Shown here piece by piece: positions 41,541 through 51,572 of a stretch of 64,000 bases of DNA. How positions within the stretch are numbered: the first letter of the stretch is position 1; every line of letters starts with the position of its first letter. Position numbers and translations under genes: made by a program. The DNA is from Bordetella genomosp. 13 (lineage in GTDB: Bacteria > Pseudomonadota > Gammaproteobacteria > Burkholderiales > Burkholderiaceae_B): contig NZ_CP021111.1 of NCBI RefSeq assembly GCF_002119665.1, forward strand, positions 3,162,001-3,226,000, written 5' to 3'. The notes below the pieces were generated by a model. The model worked only from the letters and a program-made list of their open reading frames with translations, searched no databases and was not told the DNA's origin.

Positions 41541-41688
41541 GATTCCTCCATCGGTAATGGCGCCGATTATCCCGCAATCCGCGCGGTTCGACACCGCGGC
41601 AAGCCGTGTGGCATGATCGACAGCGACTCCCCGGCCGCGCGCGCATCGCGCCGCGCCTCGGCTTTCCGCGACTCCTCCGGAGACTCTT

Positions 41689-43602
41689 TTGCTGAAATTC
41701 ACGCTCCGCACGCTGCTGGCTGCCAGCCTCACCGCCGCCAGCGCCGGCGCCGCCGCCCCGCCGCCGCGCATCTATCCGCTGCAGGACTTCTTCCGCAACC
41801 CCGAGCGCGGCTTCTTCCGGCTGGCCGATGACGGCGCCACGCTGGGCTTCATGCAGCCCGTGGGCATCGAAGGCCATCCGGCCCGCATGAACATCCACGT
41901 GCAGGACCTGCGCGACGGCAAGCCCGTGGGCGAGCCGCGCCGCCTCACCGCCGAAACCGAGCGCGACATCAGCAACTTCTTCTGGAAGGGCTCGGACATC
42001 GTGCTCTACCAGAAGGACTTCGGCGGCGACGAGAACTTCCACGTACTGGCGGTCAACGCGCGCACCGGCGCCATCGCCGACCTGACGCCCTTCGACGGCG
42101 CGCGGGCCCACATCGAGGACGACCTGCCCGACGATCCCGACCACGTGCTCATCAGCCACAACCACCGCGACCCCGAAGTGTTCGACGTCTACCGCGTCAA
42201 CGTGCGCACCGGCCAGTCCGACCTGGTGGCGCAGAACCCCGGCAACGTGGTGGGATGGCAGACCGACCACGCCGGCCGCGTGCGCGCCGCCGTCACCAGT
42301 GACGGCCTGAACACCACGCTGCTGTACCGCGACGACGAGAAGGACGAGTTCCGCCCGCTGCTTACCACCGACTACCGCACCAGCGTCAGTCCGGCCCTGT
42401 TCACCTTCGACGACCGCAGGATGTACGCGCTGAGCAACCGCGGCCGCGATCGCTTGGCACTAGTGGTTCTCGACCCCGCCAGGCCCGAGCAGGAAGAACT
42501 GATCTACGAACCGCAGACCGTGGACCTGGACGCGGCGGGCTACTCGCGCAAGCGCAAGGTGCTGACGGTGGCGGCCTATCACACCGACAAGCCGCGCTAC
42601 CACTTCTTCGACAAGCAGACCGAGCTGCTGTACACGCGCCTGGGCCAGCTGCTGCCCGGCTACGACTTCGCGCTGCAAGGATGGAACCGCGACGAGGACA
42701 CCTTCATCGTGGCGGCCTACAACGACCGCACGCCGGGCTCGCGCTACCTGTACAGCATGAAGACCGACACGCTGCACAAGCTGGCCGACATCAATCCCGC
42801 CATTCCGGAAAAGGACATGGCGCCGGTCAAGCCCATCAGCTACACCAGCCGCGACGGCCTCACCATCCATGGCTACCTGACGCTGCCTGTGGGCCGCGAT
42901 CCGCGCAACCTGGCCTGCATCGTCAATCCGCACGGCGGCCCGTGGGCGCGCGACGGCTGGGGCTATAACGCCGAAGCGCAATTCCTGGCCAACCGCGGCT
43001 TCTGCGTGCTGCAGATGAACTTCCGCGGTTCCACCGGCTACGGGCGCAAGTTCTGGGAAGCGGGCTTCGGCCAGTGGGGCCTGAAGATGCAGGACGACAT
43101 CACCGACGGGGTGCAGTGGCTCATCGGCCAGGGCATCGCCGATCCCGCGCGCGTGGGCATCTACGGCGGCAGCTACGGCGGCTACGCCACGCTGGCCGGC
43201 GTGGCCTTCACTCCCGACCTGTACGCGGCGGCGGTCGACTACGTGGGCGTCTCGAATCTGTTCACTTTCATGAACACGATCCCGCCCTACTGGAAGCCGC
43301 TTCTGGCCAAGATGCACGACATGGTGGGCGACCCCGAACGCGACAAGGAACGCCTGGCCGCAACTTCTCCCGCCCTGCACGTCGACCGCATCAAGACGCC
43401 GCTCTTCATCGCCCAGGGCGCAAAAGACCCGCGCGTGAACAAGGCCGAAAGCGACCAGGTGGTCGAAGCCCTGCGCAAGCGCGGCGTCGAGGTCGAATAC
43501 ATGGTGAAAGAAAACGAAGGCCACGGATTCCACAACGACGAGAACAAGTTCGAGTTCTACGCAGCGATGGAGAAGTTCTTCATCGAGCACCTGAAGCCGT
43601 AG
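41689..43602 (+). CDS. Prolyl-oligopeptidase family (S9) serine peptidase
   Basis: The 637-residue enzyme has a signal peptide ([15 protein letters not shown]) and a beta-propeller-like N-terminal half. The alpha/beta-hydrolase domain has nucleophile Ser495 in [11 protein letters not shown], Asp580 in GAKDPRVNK and His612 in NEGHGFH. This is the acylaminoacyl-peptidase/DPP IV branch (S9C-like), exported to the periplasm. It would trim short peptides. The start is TTG at 41689-41691, supported by CCGGAGA seven bases upstream and by the signal peptide; no ATG fits. It is divergent from the lipoprotein gene. Confidence 0.9.
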   Translation: MLKFTLRTLLAASLTAASAGAAAPPPRIYPLQDFFRNPERGFFRLADDGATLGFMQPVGIEGHPARMNIHVQDLRDGKPVGEPRRLTAETERDISNFFWKGSDIVLYQKDFGGDENFHVLAVNARTGAIADLTPFDGARAHIEDDLPDDPDHVLISHNHRDPEVFDVYRVNVRTGQSDLVAQNPGNVVGWQTDHAGRVRAAVTSDGLNTTLLYRDDEKDEFRPLLTTDYRTSVSPALFTFDDRRMYALSNRGRDRLALVVLDPARPEQEELIYEPQTVDLDAAGYSRKRKVLTVAAYHTDKPRYHFFDKQTELLYTRLGQLLPGYDFALQGWNRDEDTFIVAAYNDRTPGSRYLYSMKTDTLHKLADINPAIPEKDMAPVKPISYTSRDGLTIHGYLTLPVGRDPRNLACIVNPHGGPWARDGWGYNAEAQFLANRGFCVLQMNFRGSTGYGRKFWEAGFGQWGLKMQDDITDGVQWLIGQGIADPARVGIYGGSYGGYATLAGVAFTPDLYAAAVDYVGVSNLFTFMNTIPPYWKPLLAKMHDMVGDPERDKERLAATSPALHVDRIKTPLFIAQGAKDPRVNKAESDQVVEALRKRGVEVEYMVKENEGHGFHNDENKFEFYAAMEKFFIEHLKP

Positions 43603-43748
43603 ACGATACTGACCACCGACCGCATCGTCGCCGGCGAAACGATCGATCGTCGATGCCTCGTTCGTCGATATCGGTCGTCGGTCGTTGGCCGTTGGTCGTT
43701 GGTCGCTGATCATTGCTGATCGACATTCGCCTCTCCTGGACAGTCGGC

Positions 43749-44166
43749 GTTCTTGAGACGCCTGGCCCATGACTGCGGACTCTCGTCCTCGCGCTAAAGC
43801 GCTGCGGGCGCGAGTCCTCCGCCATGTTCCAGGCTCACGATAACGCGATGCCACGGCCGCGCATCCACTGCCATTGCAACGGCCGCCATCACCAGCATTG
43901 CAACCGCGATTGCCATCGCCACTGCCAGTTGCCGCAGCCCCCCCAAGTTGCACGCCCCTGCCCTCCAGTTGCAACCGCGATTGCCATCGCCACCACGACC
44001 GCCCTGCCAATTACGCGATCCGCCCAGCCGCTCACGACACCTGGACGAGCCCATCCATGCCCCGTATAGCGGTACTGTGAGCCGCGGCCGTGCCGGAGAA
44101 GTCGCGCCCGCAGCGCTTTAGCGCGAGGACGAGACTTCGCAGGTACGGCCGCGGCGCCTCAAGAAC
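43749..44166. repeat. Paired inverted hairpin element, copy C (in the 743-bp gap 43603-44345)
   Basis: The best-preserved copy. Left arm 43749-43838 starts GTTCTTGAGACGCC; right arm 44075-44166 ends, on the other strand, GTTCTTGAGGCGCC. Both share CTCGTCCTCGCGCTAAAG and the following CGCTGCGGGCGCGA. The left arm stem is GCCTGG/CCAGGC and GGACTC/GAGTCC; the right arm stem is GCCGCGGCCGT/ACGGCCGCGGC and GAAGTC/GACTTC. Inner borders GGCTCAC and GTGAGCC are inverted. The centre holds TTGCAACCGCGATTGCCATC twice. Outside the element the gap shows only short GGTCGTT-rich simple sequence (43660-43720) and nothing coding. Confidence 0.8.
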
Positions 44167-44345
44167 CCAAAACGCAGCCATGAACGGAACCCTCCCCATG
44201 ACCGGAACCTGCCCCCCACGGACGGACGCCGACCGCAAGAAGAGACAAAGGCGCCCCCAAATCGCCAGATTTGGTTACGGAAACCTTATTGCCGTCACCA
44301 TGTCTATTTCCGGGTCCTGGGGTCCACCCCCTAAAATCGGCTCCG

Positions 44346-46997
44346 ATGAAGAATTCCGAATCCCCCTCCGTCACGCGGCGTGAACGCGTGCGTGGCCTGC
44401 TCGTACGGGCCGGCGTGGTGCTTGCCGGCCTTGGCTTGTGCGGCCTGGTGCTGGTCGGCCTGGCCATCGGCCTGACCTGGCCCAATCTGCCCGAACTGCA
44501 CGCAATGACCGATTATCGGCCGCGCGTGCCGCTGCGCGTCTACACGGCCGACCGCGTGCTTATCGGCGAGTTCGGCGAAGAGCACCGCAACGTGCTGCGC
44601 TCCGATGAAATCCCGCAGGTGATGAAGGACGCGGTGCTGGCGGCGGAAGACGACCGCTTCTACCAGCATGGCGGCATCGACTGGGCGGGCGTGCTGCGCG
44701 CGGGCCTGACCAACATCGTGAACATGCGCAAGTCGCAGGGCGCCAGCACGATCACGATGCAGGTGGCGCGCAATTTCTATCTGTCGTCCGACAAGACCTA
44801 TTCGCGCAAATTCTACGAACTGCTGCTTACCTTCAAGATCGAATCGCAGCTCACCAAGGACCAGATCCTCGAGCTGTACATGAACCAGATCTACCTGGGG
44901 CATCGCGCGTATGGCTTCGCGGCGGCGTCGCGCACGTACTTCGGCAAGCCGCTGTCCGAAGTCACGCCGGCAGAGGCCGCGCTGCTGGCGGGCATACCCA
45001 AGGCCCCGTCGCGCGCCAACCCCATCACCAACCTGGAACGCGCCCGCACCCGCCAGCATTACGTGCTGGGCCGCATGCAGTCGCTCGGCACCCTGACGGC
45101 CGAGCAGGTGCAGGCCGCGCTGGCGCAGCCCCTGGTCATCCGCGGCTCCGAAGGCGGCCCGGGCCGCGGCTATGCCGTGCGCGGCGATTATCCCGCCGAG
45201 CTCGTGCGCCAGCTGATGTACGGCGTGTTCAAGGAAGATGCCTACACGCAGGGCATCGACGTGTACACGACCATCGATTCGAAGGATCAGCAGGCCGCGT
45301 ATCAGGCCGTGCGGTCCGGCGTGCTCGACTACACGCGGCGCGCGCCGTACCCCGGTCCTGAAGACCAGATCGACCTGCCCGAGGGCATCGAGAACGACAG
45401 CGCCGCATTCGAGGAAGTGCTGGACGCCGTGCAGGAAGGCTCTCCCGACAGCGACGACCTGCTGTCCGGCGTGGTGCTGTCGGCCAGCCCCACCGAGGTG
45501 AAGGTGGCGCGCAGCGCCAGCCAGATCATCACCATCGACGACAAGAAGTCGCTGGCCGTGGTGGCGCGCGCGCTGGGCCAGCGCGCCAAGCCCGAGCTGC
45601 GCATCCGGCGCGGCTCGGTAGTCTACGTGCGCAAGAACGGCGACAACTGGGAAATCATCAACATGCCGGCGCTGCAGGCCGCGCTGATCTCCCTGTCGCC
45701 TCAGGACGGAGCCATCCGCGCGATGGTGGGCGGCTTCGATTTCGGGCGCGGCTCGTTCAACCGCGCGGTGCAGGCCTGGCGCCAGCCCGGCTCCACCATC
45801 AAGCCGTTCATCTACGCCGCCGCGCTCGAGCGCGGCATGACGCCGGCCACGCAAGTCTCCGACCAGCCCTTCTTCCTCAGCGCCGCGCAGACCGGCTCTC
45901 GCGACTGGAGCCCCAAGAACGACGGCGACCGCTACGAGCCCATGCTGACGCTGCGGCAGGGCCTGTACAAGTCGAAGAACATGATCTCCATCCGCATCCT
46001 GCAGGCCATCACGCCGCAGTACGGACAGGACTATCTGACCCGCTTCGGTTTCGACAAGGACCGCTGGCCAGCGGTGCTGCCCATGGCGCTGGGCGCCGGC
46101 AGCGCCACGCCGCTGCAGGTGGCCACCGCCTACTCCGTGTTCGCCAACGGCGGCTATCACCTCACGCCCTATCTCATCGACCACGTCACCGATCGCTCGG
46201 GCAAGGTGCTGATGCAGGCGCAGCCCGTGAAGGCGGGCGACGAAGCCGTGCGCGTGGTCGATCCACGCACCGCCTGGGTCATGGACGACATCCTGCGCGG
46301 GGTCGCCACGCAGGGCACCGCCGCGCGCGCGCACCGCACGCTCAACCGCAACGACGTCGGCGGCAAGACCGGCACCACCAACGGCGCGGCGGACGTGTGG
46401 TTCTCGGGCTACACGCCCGGCCTGACCACCACCGTGTGGATGGGCTTCGACCAGCCGCGCTCCCTGGGCACCAACGAATTCGGCAGCGGCCTCGCCCTGT
46501 CCACCTGGCTCGACTACATGCAACCGGCGCTGAAGGGCGTGCCGCAGACGCCGCAGGCGCCGCGACCGAAGGGGCTCATCGTGGCCGACGGCGAATACTA
46601 TTTCGACGAATTTCCGCCCGGCCAGGCTGTCGCCGCGCTCGACCTGTCCACGGGCGACCAGCTGCAGGACTTCCTGAACAACTATCGTCCCAGCGACGAC
46701 TCGCCGAATCGCGTCATCCAGCCCGGGCAGGCCCCTCCTTCGCCCGGCGGCCAGGCGCCCATTCCGCCCATCCCCGTGCCCAGCGCCGATCTGGGCTCGT
46801 ACGCCGCGCCGCTGGCGGGGCAGCCGGTCGGCCGGGGCCAGGCGCCCGGCGCCATGGCGCCTGCGCTGCCCGCCGGCCGGAACCCGGGCCAGACCGCGCC
46901 CGCGCTGCCGGCCGCCGCGCCGCCCGAATTGTCGGACGGCGCCATACGCGCCCGCCCGGTAGCGCCTGTGGGTTCGAGCAGCGCGCGACCGCTGTAG
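44346..46997 (+). CDS. mrcA: Penicillin-binding protein 1A (bifunctional PBP)
   Basis: The 883-residue class A PBP has one N-terminal anchor (~18-44). The glycosyltransferase domain has catalytic Glu101 in AAEDDRFYQHGGIDW, then STITMQVARNFYLS. A PcsB-like OB insert follows (residues ~290-450). The transpeptidase domain has Ser483-x-x-Lys486 (QPGSTIKPF), SKN in LYKSKNMIS, and K674TG in VGGKTGTT. It polymerises and cross-links peptidoglycan in the periplasm. The C-terminal ~110 residues are Pro/Gly/Ala-rich and disordered. The ATG at 44346 gives the usual short cytoplasmic tail; frames extending upstream lack support. It follows the repeat element. Confidence 0.95.
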   Translation: MKNSESPSVTRRERVRGLLVRAGVVLAGLGLCGLVLVGLAIGLTWPNLPELHAMTDYRPRVPLRVYTADRVLIGEFGEEHRNVLRSDEIPQVMKDAVLAAEDDRFYQHGGIDWAGVLRAGLTNIVNMRKSQGASTITMQVARNFYLSSDKTYSRKFYELLLTFKIESQLTKDQILELYMNQIYLGHRAYGFAAASRTYFGKPLSEVTPAEAALLAGIPKAPSRANPITNLERARTRQHYVLGRMQSLGTLTAEQVQAALAQPLVIRGSEGGPGRGYAVRGDYPAELVRQLMYGVFKEDAYTQGIDVYTTIDSKDQQAAYQAVRSGVLDYTRRAPYPGPEDQIDLPEGIENDSAAFEEVLDAVQEGSPDSDDLLSGVVLSASPTEVKVARSASQIITIDDKKSLAVVARALGQRAKPELRIRRGSVVYVRKNGDNWEIINMPALQAALISLSPQDGAIRAMVGGFDFGRGSFNRAVQAWRQPGSTIKPFIYAAALERGMTPATQVSDQPFFLSAAQTGSRDWSPKNDGDRYEPMLTLRQGLYKSKNMISIRILQAITPQYGQDYLTRFGFDKDRWPAVLPMALGAGSATPLQVATAYSVFANGGYHLTPYLIDHVTDRSGKVLMQAQPVKAGDEAVRVVDPRTAWVMDDILRGVATQGTAARAHRTLNRNDVGGKTGTTNGAADVWFSGYTPGLTTTVWMGFDQPRSLGTNEFGSGLALSTWLDYMQPALKGVPQTPQAPRPKGLIVADGEYYFDEFPPGQAVAALDLSTGDQLQDFLNNYRPSDDSPNRVIQPGQAPPSPGGQAPIPPIPVPSADLGSYAAPLAGQPVGRGQAPGAMAPALPAGRNPGQTAPALPAAAPPELSDGAIRARPVAPVGSSSARPL

Positions 46998-47138
46998 CCG
47001 TCGCAAGCCATCGCAGCGGGCGGCATCGCCGTCCACTGCGCCCGGGCTGCCCGTTGTCCGGGCCACACACCGCGGCTTCCCCGGTACATTCCGGCTCCGC
47101 CTCTCAGGTCTGCGTAAGGGAATTTGCGCCAATCGCTG

Positions 47139-47155
47139 AGAATAACTATTATTCT
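47139..47155 (+). promoter_or_regulatory. Fur box upstream of the PepSY gene
   Basis: AGAATAA-CTA-TTATTCT is a perfect 7-3-7 palindrome within GAGAATAACTATTATTCTT, close to the ferric uptake regulator consensus and to sites seen before Bordetella iron genes. It lies 41 bp before the ATG at 47197 and would repress the two-gene unit when iron is plentiful. Confidence 0.75.
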
Positions 47156-47196
47156 TGCTATTTTTCGCGCATTTTGCCCAGCCGAGCCGCATCCCG

Positions 47197-48369
47197 ATGA
47201 GCACCGCCGCCAAGATCAAGACCTGGTATCTGGTCCACAAATGGACCAGCCTGATCTCCACCCTGTTCCTCCTGGTGATCTGTATCACCGGCCTGCCTCT
47301 GGTGTTCCACCACGAGATCGAGGACATGCTCAGCGATGCCAAGCCCGTGGCCGAACTGCCGGCCGGCACGCCGAATGCGTCGATGGACGCCTACGTGGCC
47401 AAGGCGAAGTCCCTCTATCCCACCGAGTACATCGATTACGTGTACATGGACGACCACGAGCCGCAGGTGTGGGTGGGGATGACGCCCAAGCTGGGCGACG
47501 GCGTCAACTCCGGCCACGCCGTGCGCCTGGACGCCCGCACCACCGAAGTGCTGGACGACGGCCCGCTGTATTCGGACGACCGGTTCAGCTTCATGGGCAT
47601 CATGCTGGCGCTGCACACCGACATGTACGCCGGCCTGGCGGGCGAACTGTTCCTGGGTTTCATGGGACTGCTCTTCGTCGTGGCCATCGTATCCGGCGTG
47701 GTGCTATATGGCCCTTTCATGAAGAAGCTGGAATTCGGCACCGTGCGCGCCGATCGTTCCACGCGCGTCAAATGGCTGGACCTGCACAACCTGCTGGGCA
47801 TCGTCACCCTGGTGTGGGGCTTCGTGGTGGGCGTCACCGGCGTCATCAACGAGCTGTCCACGCCCATGTTCCGGATGTGGCAATCGACCGAGCTGCCGCC
47901 GCTGCTGGCGCCCTACCAGGGCCGTCCCGTGCCCACCGAACTGGCCGCCCCGCAGGCGGCCGTGGACACCGCGCTGAAGGCCGTGCCCGGCCGCGAGCTC
48001 ACCAGCCTGGTCTATCCCGGCAACGCCTACGGCAGCCCGCACCACTACCTGGTGTGGCTGCGCGGCGATACGCCCCTTACTTCCAAACTGAACACGCCGG
48101 TGCTGGTCGACGCGGTGTCCGGTGAACTGGCCAAGGTCAGCCAGATGCCGTGGTACCTGACCGCGCTCGAACTCTCGCGGCCGCTGCATTTCGGCGATTA
48201 CGCCGGCATGCCGCTGAAGATTCTGTGGGCTCTGCTGGACCTCATCACCATCGTGGTGCTGGGCAGCGGCCTGTACCTGTGGGTGGCGCGCCGCAAGGCC
48301 ACCGACGCCCGCGTGGCCGAACTGGTGCGCCGCCACCAGGCCGCCCAACCGCAGCGGAGCCCCGCATGA
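47197..48369 (+). CDS. PepSY-associated membrane protein, iron-regulated
   Basis: The 390-residue protein has four membrane segments (~20-40, ~145-170, ~200-225 and ~340-365), with PepSY-type extracytoplasmic regions between. The first helix follows VHKWTSLISTLFLLVICITGLPLVFHHE, the family opening; conserved histidines (HKW, LHT, LHNLLG) may bind haem or iron. Proteins of this family are often encoded with siderophore receptors and are thought to act as ferric reductases at the inner membrane. The Fur box upstream supports an iron role. The ATG at 47197 was chosen over an upstream in-frame TTG because it begins the conserved region. Its stop overlaps the next gene. Confidence 0.87.
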   Translation: MSTAAKIKTWYLVHKWTSLISTLFLLVICITGLPLVFHHEIEDMLSDAKPVAELPAGTPNASMDAYVAKAKSLYPTEYIDYVYMDDHEPQVWVGMTPKLGDGVNSGHAVRLDARTTEVLDDGPLYSDDRFSFMGIMLALHTDMYAGLAGELFLGFMGLLFVVAIVSGVVLYGPFMKKLEFGTVRADRSTRVKWLDLHNLLGIVTLVWGFVVGVTGVINELSTPMFRMWQSTELPPLLAPYQGRPVPTELAAPQAAVDTALKAVPGRELTSLVYPGNAYGSPHHYLVWLRGDTPLTSKLNTPVLVDAVSGELAKVSQMPWYLTALELSRPLHFGDYAGMPLKILWALLDLITIVVLGSGLYLWVARRKATDARVAELVRRHQAAQPQRSPA

Positions 48370-48557
48370 CGGCCCCGCAGCGCTCCCGCTTCATGTTTGT
48401 ATGGGGCATGCCGCTGGCCCTGGGCGCGCTCAGCGTCTTCGGCCTGCTGGCCGCCTTGCTGGGCACCGGCATCTGGCACTGGGCTTCCTGGCTGTCCCTG
48501 GCGTGGCTGCTCGTGGTGATCGCGCGCTATTGGATGCGTCCGCTCAGGCGCGAGTAG
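48366..48557 (+). CDS. Small membrane protein coupled to the PepSY gene
   Basis: The 63-residue product has two hydrophobic helices (WGMPLALGALSVFGLLAALLG and WASWLSLAWLLVVIARYW) and starts at an ATGA overlap with the PepSY stop. Small proteins of this shape are found next to PepSY proteins in iron-uptake operons, but I do not recognise a named family with certainty. It is presumably a partner or stabiliser of the PepSY protein and would share Fur control. Confidence 0.78.
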   Translation: MTAPQRSRFMFVWGMPLALGALSVFGLLAALLGTGIWHWASWLSLAWLLVVIARYWMRPLRRE

Positions 48558-48650
48558 GCGCGCAGGCTGCTATCAGGCGCGCGGCGTCATGGCCGCGCGC
48601 CTGGCTTGTAAAACGGCGGGGCCGAACCACGCACTGCGCTGAGTTCCGCC

Positions 48651-48690
48651 CGTCCGGTGGCGCCGGCATCGATACCGGCGCCACCGGACG
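48651..48690. terminator. Large hairpin between convergent genes
   Basis: Perfect 16-bp inverted arms (CGTCCGGTGGCGCCGG and its complement, 48651-48666 and 48675-48690) surround the loop CATCGATA. It lies between the small membrane gene (ends 48557) and the aldo/keto reductase stop (48702). No T run follows on either strand, so it may be a bidirectional structure needing other factors. Confidence 0.6.
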
Positions 48691-48701
48691 CGATACGCGT
48701 C

Positions 48702-49526
48702 TTACTTGAAGGTTTCCGGGTCGGGACCCAGGCGCCCGCTGTCCGGAATGGCGTCGATCGCCGCCACGTCCTCGGCCGTCAGCTCGAAGCCGAACAGGTC
48801 GATGTTGGCCCGGATGCGCTCGGGCGTGACCGACTTCGGAATGGCGATCAGGCCGCTCTGCAGGTGCCAGCGCAGGATGACCTGAGCGGCCGTCTTGCCA
48901 TGCTTGCGCGCGATGCCGGCGATGGTCTCGTCGTGCAGCGAGCCGCCCTGCCCCAGCGGGCTCCACGCCTCGGTGGCAATGCCGTGCTCGGCATGAAAGG
49001 CGCGCAGTTCGCGCTGCGCGAAGCCGGGATGCAGTTCGACCTGGTTCACCGCGGGCACCACGCCGGTCTCGTCGATGAGGCGCTGCAAGGCCGGCTTGGT
49101 GAAATTGGATACGCCGATCGAGCGCACGCGCCCGTCTTCCTTCATGGCCACCATGGCGCGCCACGCGTCGACGTAGCGGTCGCTGCCCGCCACCGGCCAG
49201 TGGATCAGGTACAGGTCCACGTAAGCCAGGCCCAGCTTCTGCAGGCTTTCGTCCATCGCGCGCTGGGCTTCGTCGTAGCCGTGCTTGTCGTTCCACAGCT
49301 TGGTGGTGATGAACAGGTCTTTGCGAGCCAGACGCGCGGCCCGCAGCCCCTCGCCCACGCCCGGCTCGTTGCCGTAGATGGCTGCCGTGTCGATGGACCG
49401 GTAGCCGGCCGCCAGCGCCTCTTGCACCGCGGCGCTGGCCTGATCATTGGGAACCTGCCATACGCCGAAACCCAGCTGCGGCATCGTATTGCCGTCGTTC
49501 AACTTGAATGAGGGGACTTGCGCCAT
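48702..49526 (-). CDS. Aldo/keto reductase (DkgA-like)
   Basis: The 274-residue protein follows the AKR5 pattern: NDGNTMPQLGFGVWQV at the start, catalytic Asp46 and Tyr51 (SIDTAAIYGNE), Lys76 (TTKLWN) and His109 (LIHWP). The NADPH site is near the end (IPKSVTPERIRANI). Closest known functions are 2,5-diketo-D-gluconate and methylglyoxal reductases. The ATG at 49524-49526 has GGAGG upstream. The gene is alone, ending at the large hairpin. Substrate is not determined by sequence. Confidence 0.91.
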   Translation of the reverse strand: MAQVPSFKLNDGNTMPQLGFGVWQVPNDQASAAVQEALAAGYRSIDTAAIYGNEPGVGEGLRAARLARKDLFITTKLWNDKHGYDEAQRAMDESLQKLGLAYVDLYLIHWPVAGSDRYVDAWRAMVAMKEDGRVRSIGVSNFTKPALQRLIDETGVVPAVNQVELHPGFAQRELRAFHAEHGIATEAWSPLGQGGSLHDETIAGIARKHGKTAAQVILRWHLQSGLIAIPKSVTPERIRANIDLFGFELTAEDVAAIDAIPDSGRLGPDPETFK

Positions 49527-49742
49527 ACAACCTCCCTGAAAACTTGTTGCCGCGTACGAGACCGTGCCTGCGCGGCAGGAAAGCGCCCTGCCGACGGTCC
49601 GCGAATGCAGCACGTGAGACTGGAGAAATGGCCCGTCCTGGCCTGCTACGGCGACGGGACATCAGCTGAATGATAGCCTCGTAAAGCATAATGCGTGCCG
49701 AAGCGGCCGCGAGCCCCCTGCGACATCCCTGAAAACTCCCCC

Positions 49743-51548
49743 ATGAACCACCCCGAATCTCCCTCCGGGCGCGGACGCCTTTCGGCCCTGCGGCCACTCC
49801 TGCCGTACCTGTGGCCCGCCGGCCGCGGCGATTTGCGCTGGCGCGTCGTGGCGGCCGTGCTGAGCCTGCTGGCGGCCCAAGTGGCCCAGGTCTATGTCCC
49901 CATTCTGTACAAGCATGCCGTCGACCACCTGGACGTGCCGGCGCCGGCACTCGCCACGGTGCCGCTGGGCATCATCCTGGCGTACGGCGCCGCGCGCGTG
50001 CTGTCCCTGCTGTTCTCCGAACTGCGCGACGCCGTCTTCGCGCGCGTCGGCCAGCATGCCATCCGGTCGGTCGCGCTACAGGTATTCCAGCACCTGCACG
50101 CGCTGGCGCTGCGCTTTCACCTGGCCCGCCAGACCGGCGGCCTGACGCGCGCCATCGAGCGCGGCACCAAGGGCATCCAGTCGCTGCTGTCGTACCTGCT
50201 GTTCAGCGTGCTGCCCACCTTCTTCCAGATCGCCCTGGTATGCGTGATCCTGTGGCGCATGTTCGACGTCTGGCTGGCGCTGGCCACCGCCGGCACGGTG
50301 GCGCTGTACCTGGCGTACACGCTGGCCATCACCGAATGGCGCACCAAATTCCGGCGGCAGATGAACGACACCGACTCCGAGGCCAACACGAAGGCCATCG
50401 AGAGCCTGCTGAACTACGAGACGGTGAAGTACTTCGGCAACGAGGCGCACGAGGCCGCCCGCTACGACGCCTCGCTGCAGCGCTATGAGCGCGCCGCGGT
50501 GCGCAGCCAGGTCACGCTGTCGCTGCTGAACGTAGGCCAGGCGGTCATCATCTCGGCCGGCCTGACGCTGGTGATGGCCATGGCCGCCAAGGGCATCGTG
50601 GACGGCCGCTACACGCTGGGCGACTTCGTGCTGGTCAACACCTATCTGCTGCAGCTGTACCAGCCCCTGAACTTCTTTGGCTTCATCTACCGCGAGATCA
50701 AGCAGTCCCTGGTCGACATGGAACGCATGTTCGAACTGCTGGGCCAGCAGCGCGAGGTGGCCGACGCGCCCGGCGCCCTGCCATTGCGCGTGGACGGGGC
50801 GACCGTCGAATTCCGCGACGTGCACTTCGGCTACGATCCGCGCCGTCCCATCCTGAAGGGGGTCAGCTTCAGCGTGCCTGCGGGACGCACCGTGGCGGTC
50901 GTGGGCCCGTCGGGCGCGGGCAAATCCACGCTCGCGCGCCTGCTGTTCCGCTTCTACGACGCGGACGCGGGCGCCATTCTGATCGATGGGCAGGACATCC
51001 GCCAGGTGACCCAGGCAAGCCTGCGCGCCGCGATCGGCGTCGTGCCGCAGGACACGGTGCTGTTCAACGACTCGATCCGCTACAACATCGGCTATGGCCG
51101 CCCCGGCGCCGGCGACGCCGAGATCCAGGATGCGGCCCGGTTGGCGCACATCCATGCGCATGTCCTTTCCATGCCGGACGGCTACGACACCGTGGTCGGC
51201 GAACGCGGCCTGAAGCTGTCGGGCGGCGAGAAGCAGCGCGTGGCGATCGCCCGCACCATACTGAAAGATCCGGCGATCTTCCTGTTCGACGAGGCGACCA
51301 GCGCACTGGACACGCACACCGAACGCGAGATCCAGGCCAACCTGCGCGAGGTCAGCCGCGGCCGCACCACGCTGATCATCGCCCATCGCCTGTCCACCGT
51401 GGCGGACGCCGACGAGATTCTGGTGCTGGGCGATGGCCGTATCGTCGAGCGCGGCCGCCACCATGCGCTGCTGGCACAGGGCGGCGTGTATGCGGGATTG
51501 TGGGCGCGGCAGCAGGAACTGGCCCGCGCCGAAGCGCAGGGCGCCTGA
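49743..51548 (+). CDS. Atm1/HMT1-type ABC exporter (fused membrane and ATPase domains)
   Basis: The 601-residue half-transporter has six membrane helices in the first ~320 residues, including YETVKYFGNEAHEAARYD, a hallmark of the Atm1 family. The ATPase has Walker A GPSGAGKST, signature LSGGEKQR, Walker B IFLFDEAT and H-loop IIAHRLST. Atm1-like bacterial exporters move glutathione derivatives or metal-glutathione complexes. It should homodimerise in the inner membrane. The ATG at 49743 follows an AT-rich stretch with a possible -10 (CATAAT). No partner gene is seen next to it. Confidence 0.92.
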   Translation: MNHPESPSGRGRLSALRPLLPYLWPAGRGDLRWRVVAAVLSLLAAQVAQVYVPILYKHAVDHLDVPAPALATVPLGIILAYGAARVLSLLFSELRDAVFARVGQHAIRSVALQVFQHLHALALRFHLARQTGGLTRAIERGTKGIQSLLSYLLFSVLPTFFQIALVCVILWRMFDVWLALATAGTVALYLAYTLAITEWRTKFRRQMNDTDSEANTKAIESLLNYETVKYFGNEAHEAARYDASLQRYERAAVRSQVTLSLLNVGQAVIISAGLTLVMAMAAKGIVDGRYTLGDFVLVNTYLLQLYQPLNFFGFIYREIKQSLVDMERMFELLGQQREVADAPGALPLRVDGATVEFRDVHFGYDPRRPILKGVSFSVPAGRTVAVVGPSGAGKSTLARLLFRFYDADAGAILIDGQDIRQVTQASLRAAIGVVPQDTVLFNDSIRYNIGYGRPGAGDAEIQDAARLAHIHAHVLSMPDGYDTVVGERGLKLSGGEKQRVAIARTILKDPAIFLFDEATSALDTHTEREIQANLREVSRGRTTLIIAHRLSTVADADEILVLGDGRIVERGRHHALLAQGGVYAGLWARQQELARAEAQGA

Positions 51549-51572
51549 CGGCGCGCTGAAAAGGCCTGGGCG

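Noticed and set aside
44331..47369. Open frame of about 1000 codons on the reverse strand opposite mrcA
   Set aside because: It is antisense to a clear PBP1a gene with all catalytic motifs; the composition is typical of an antisense shadow.
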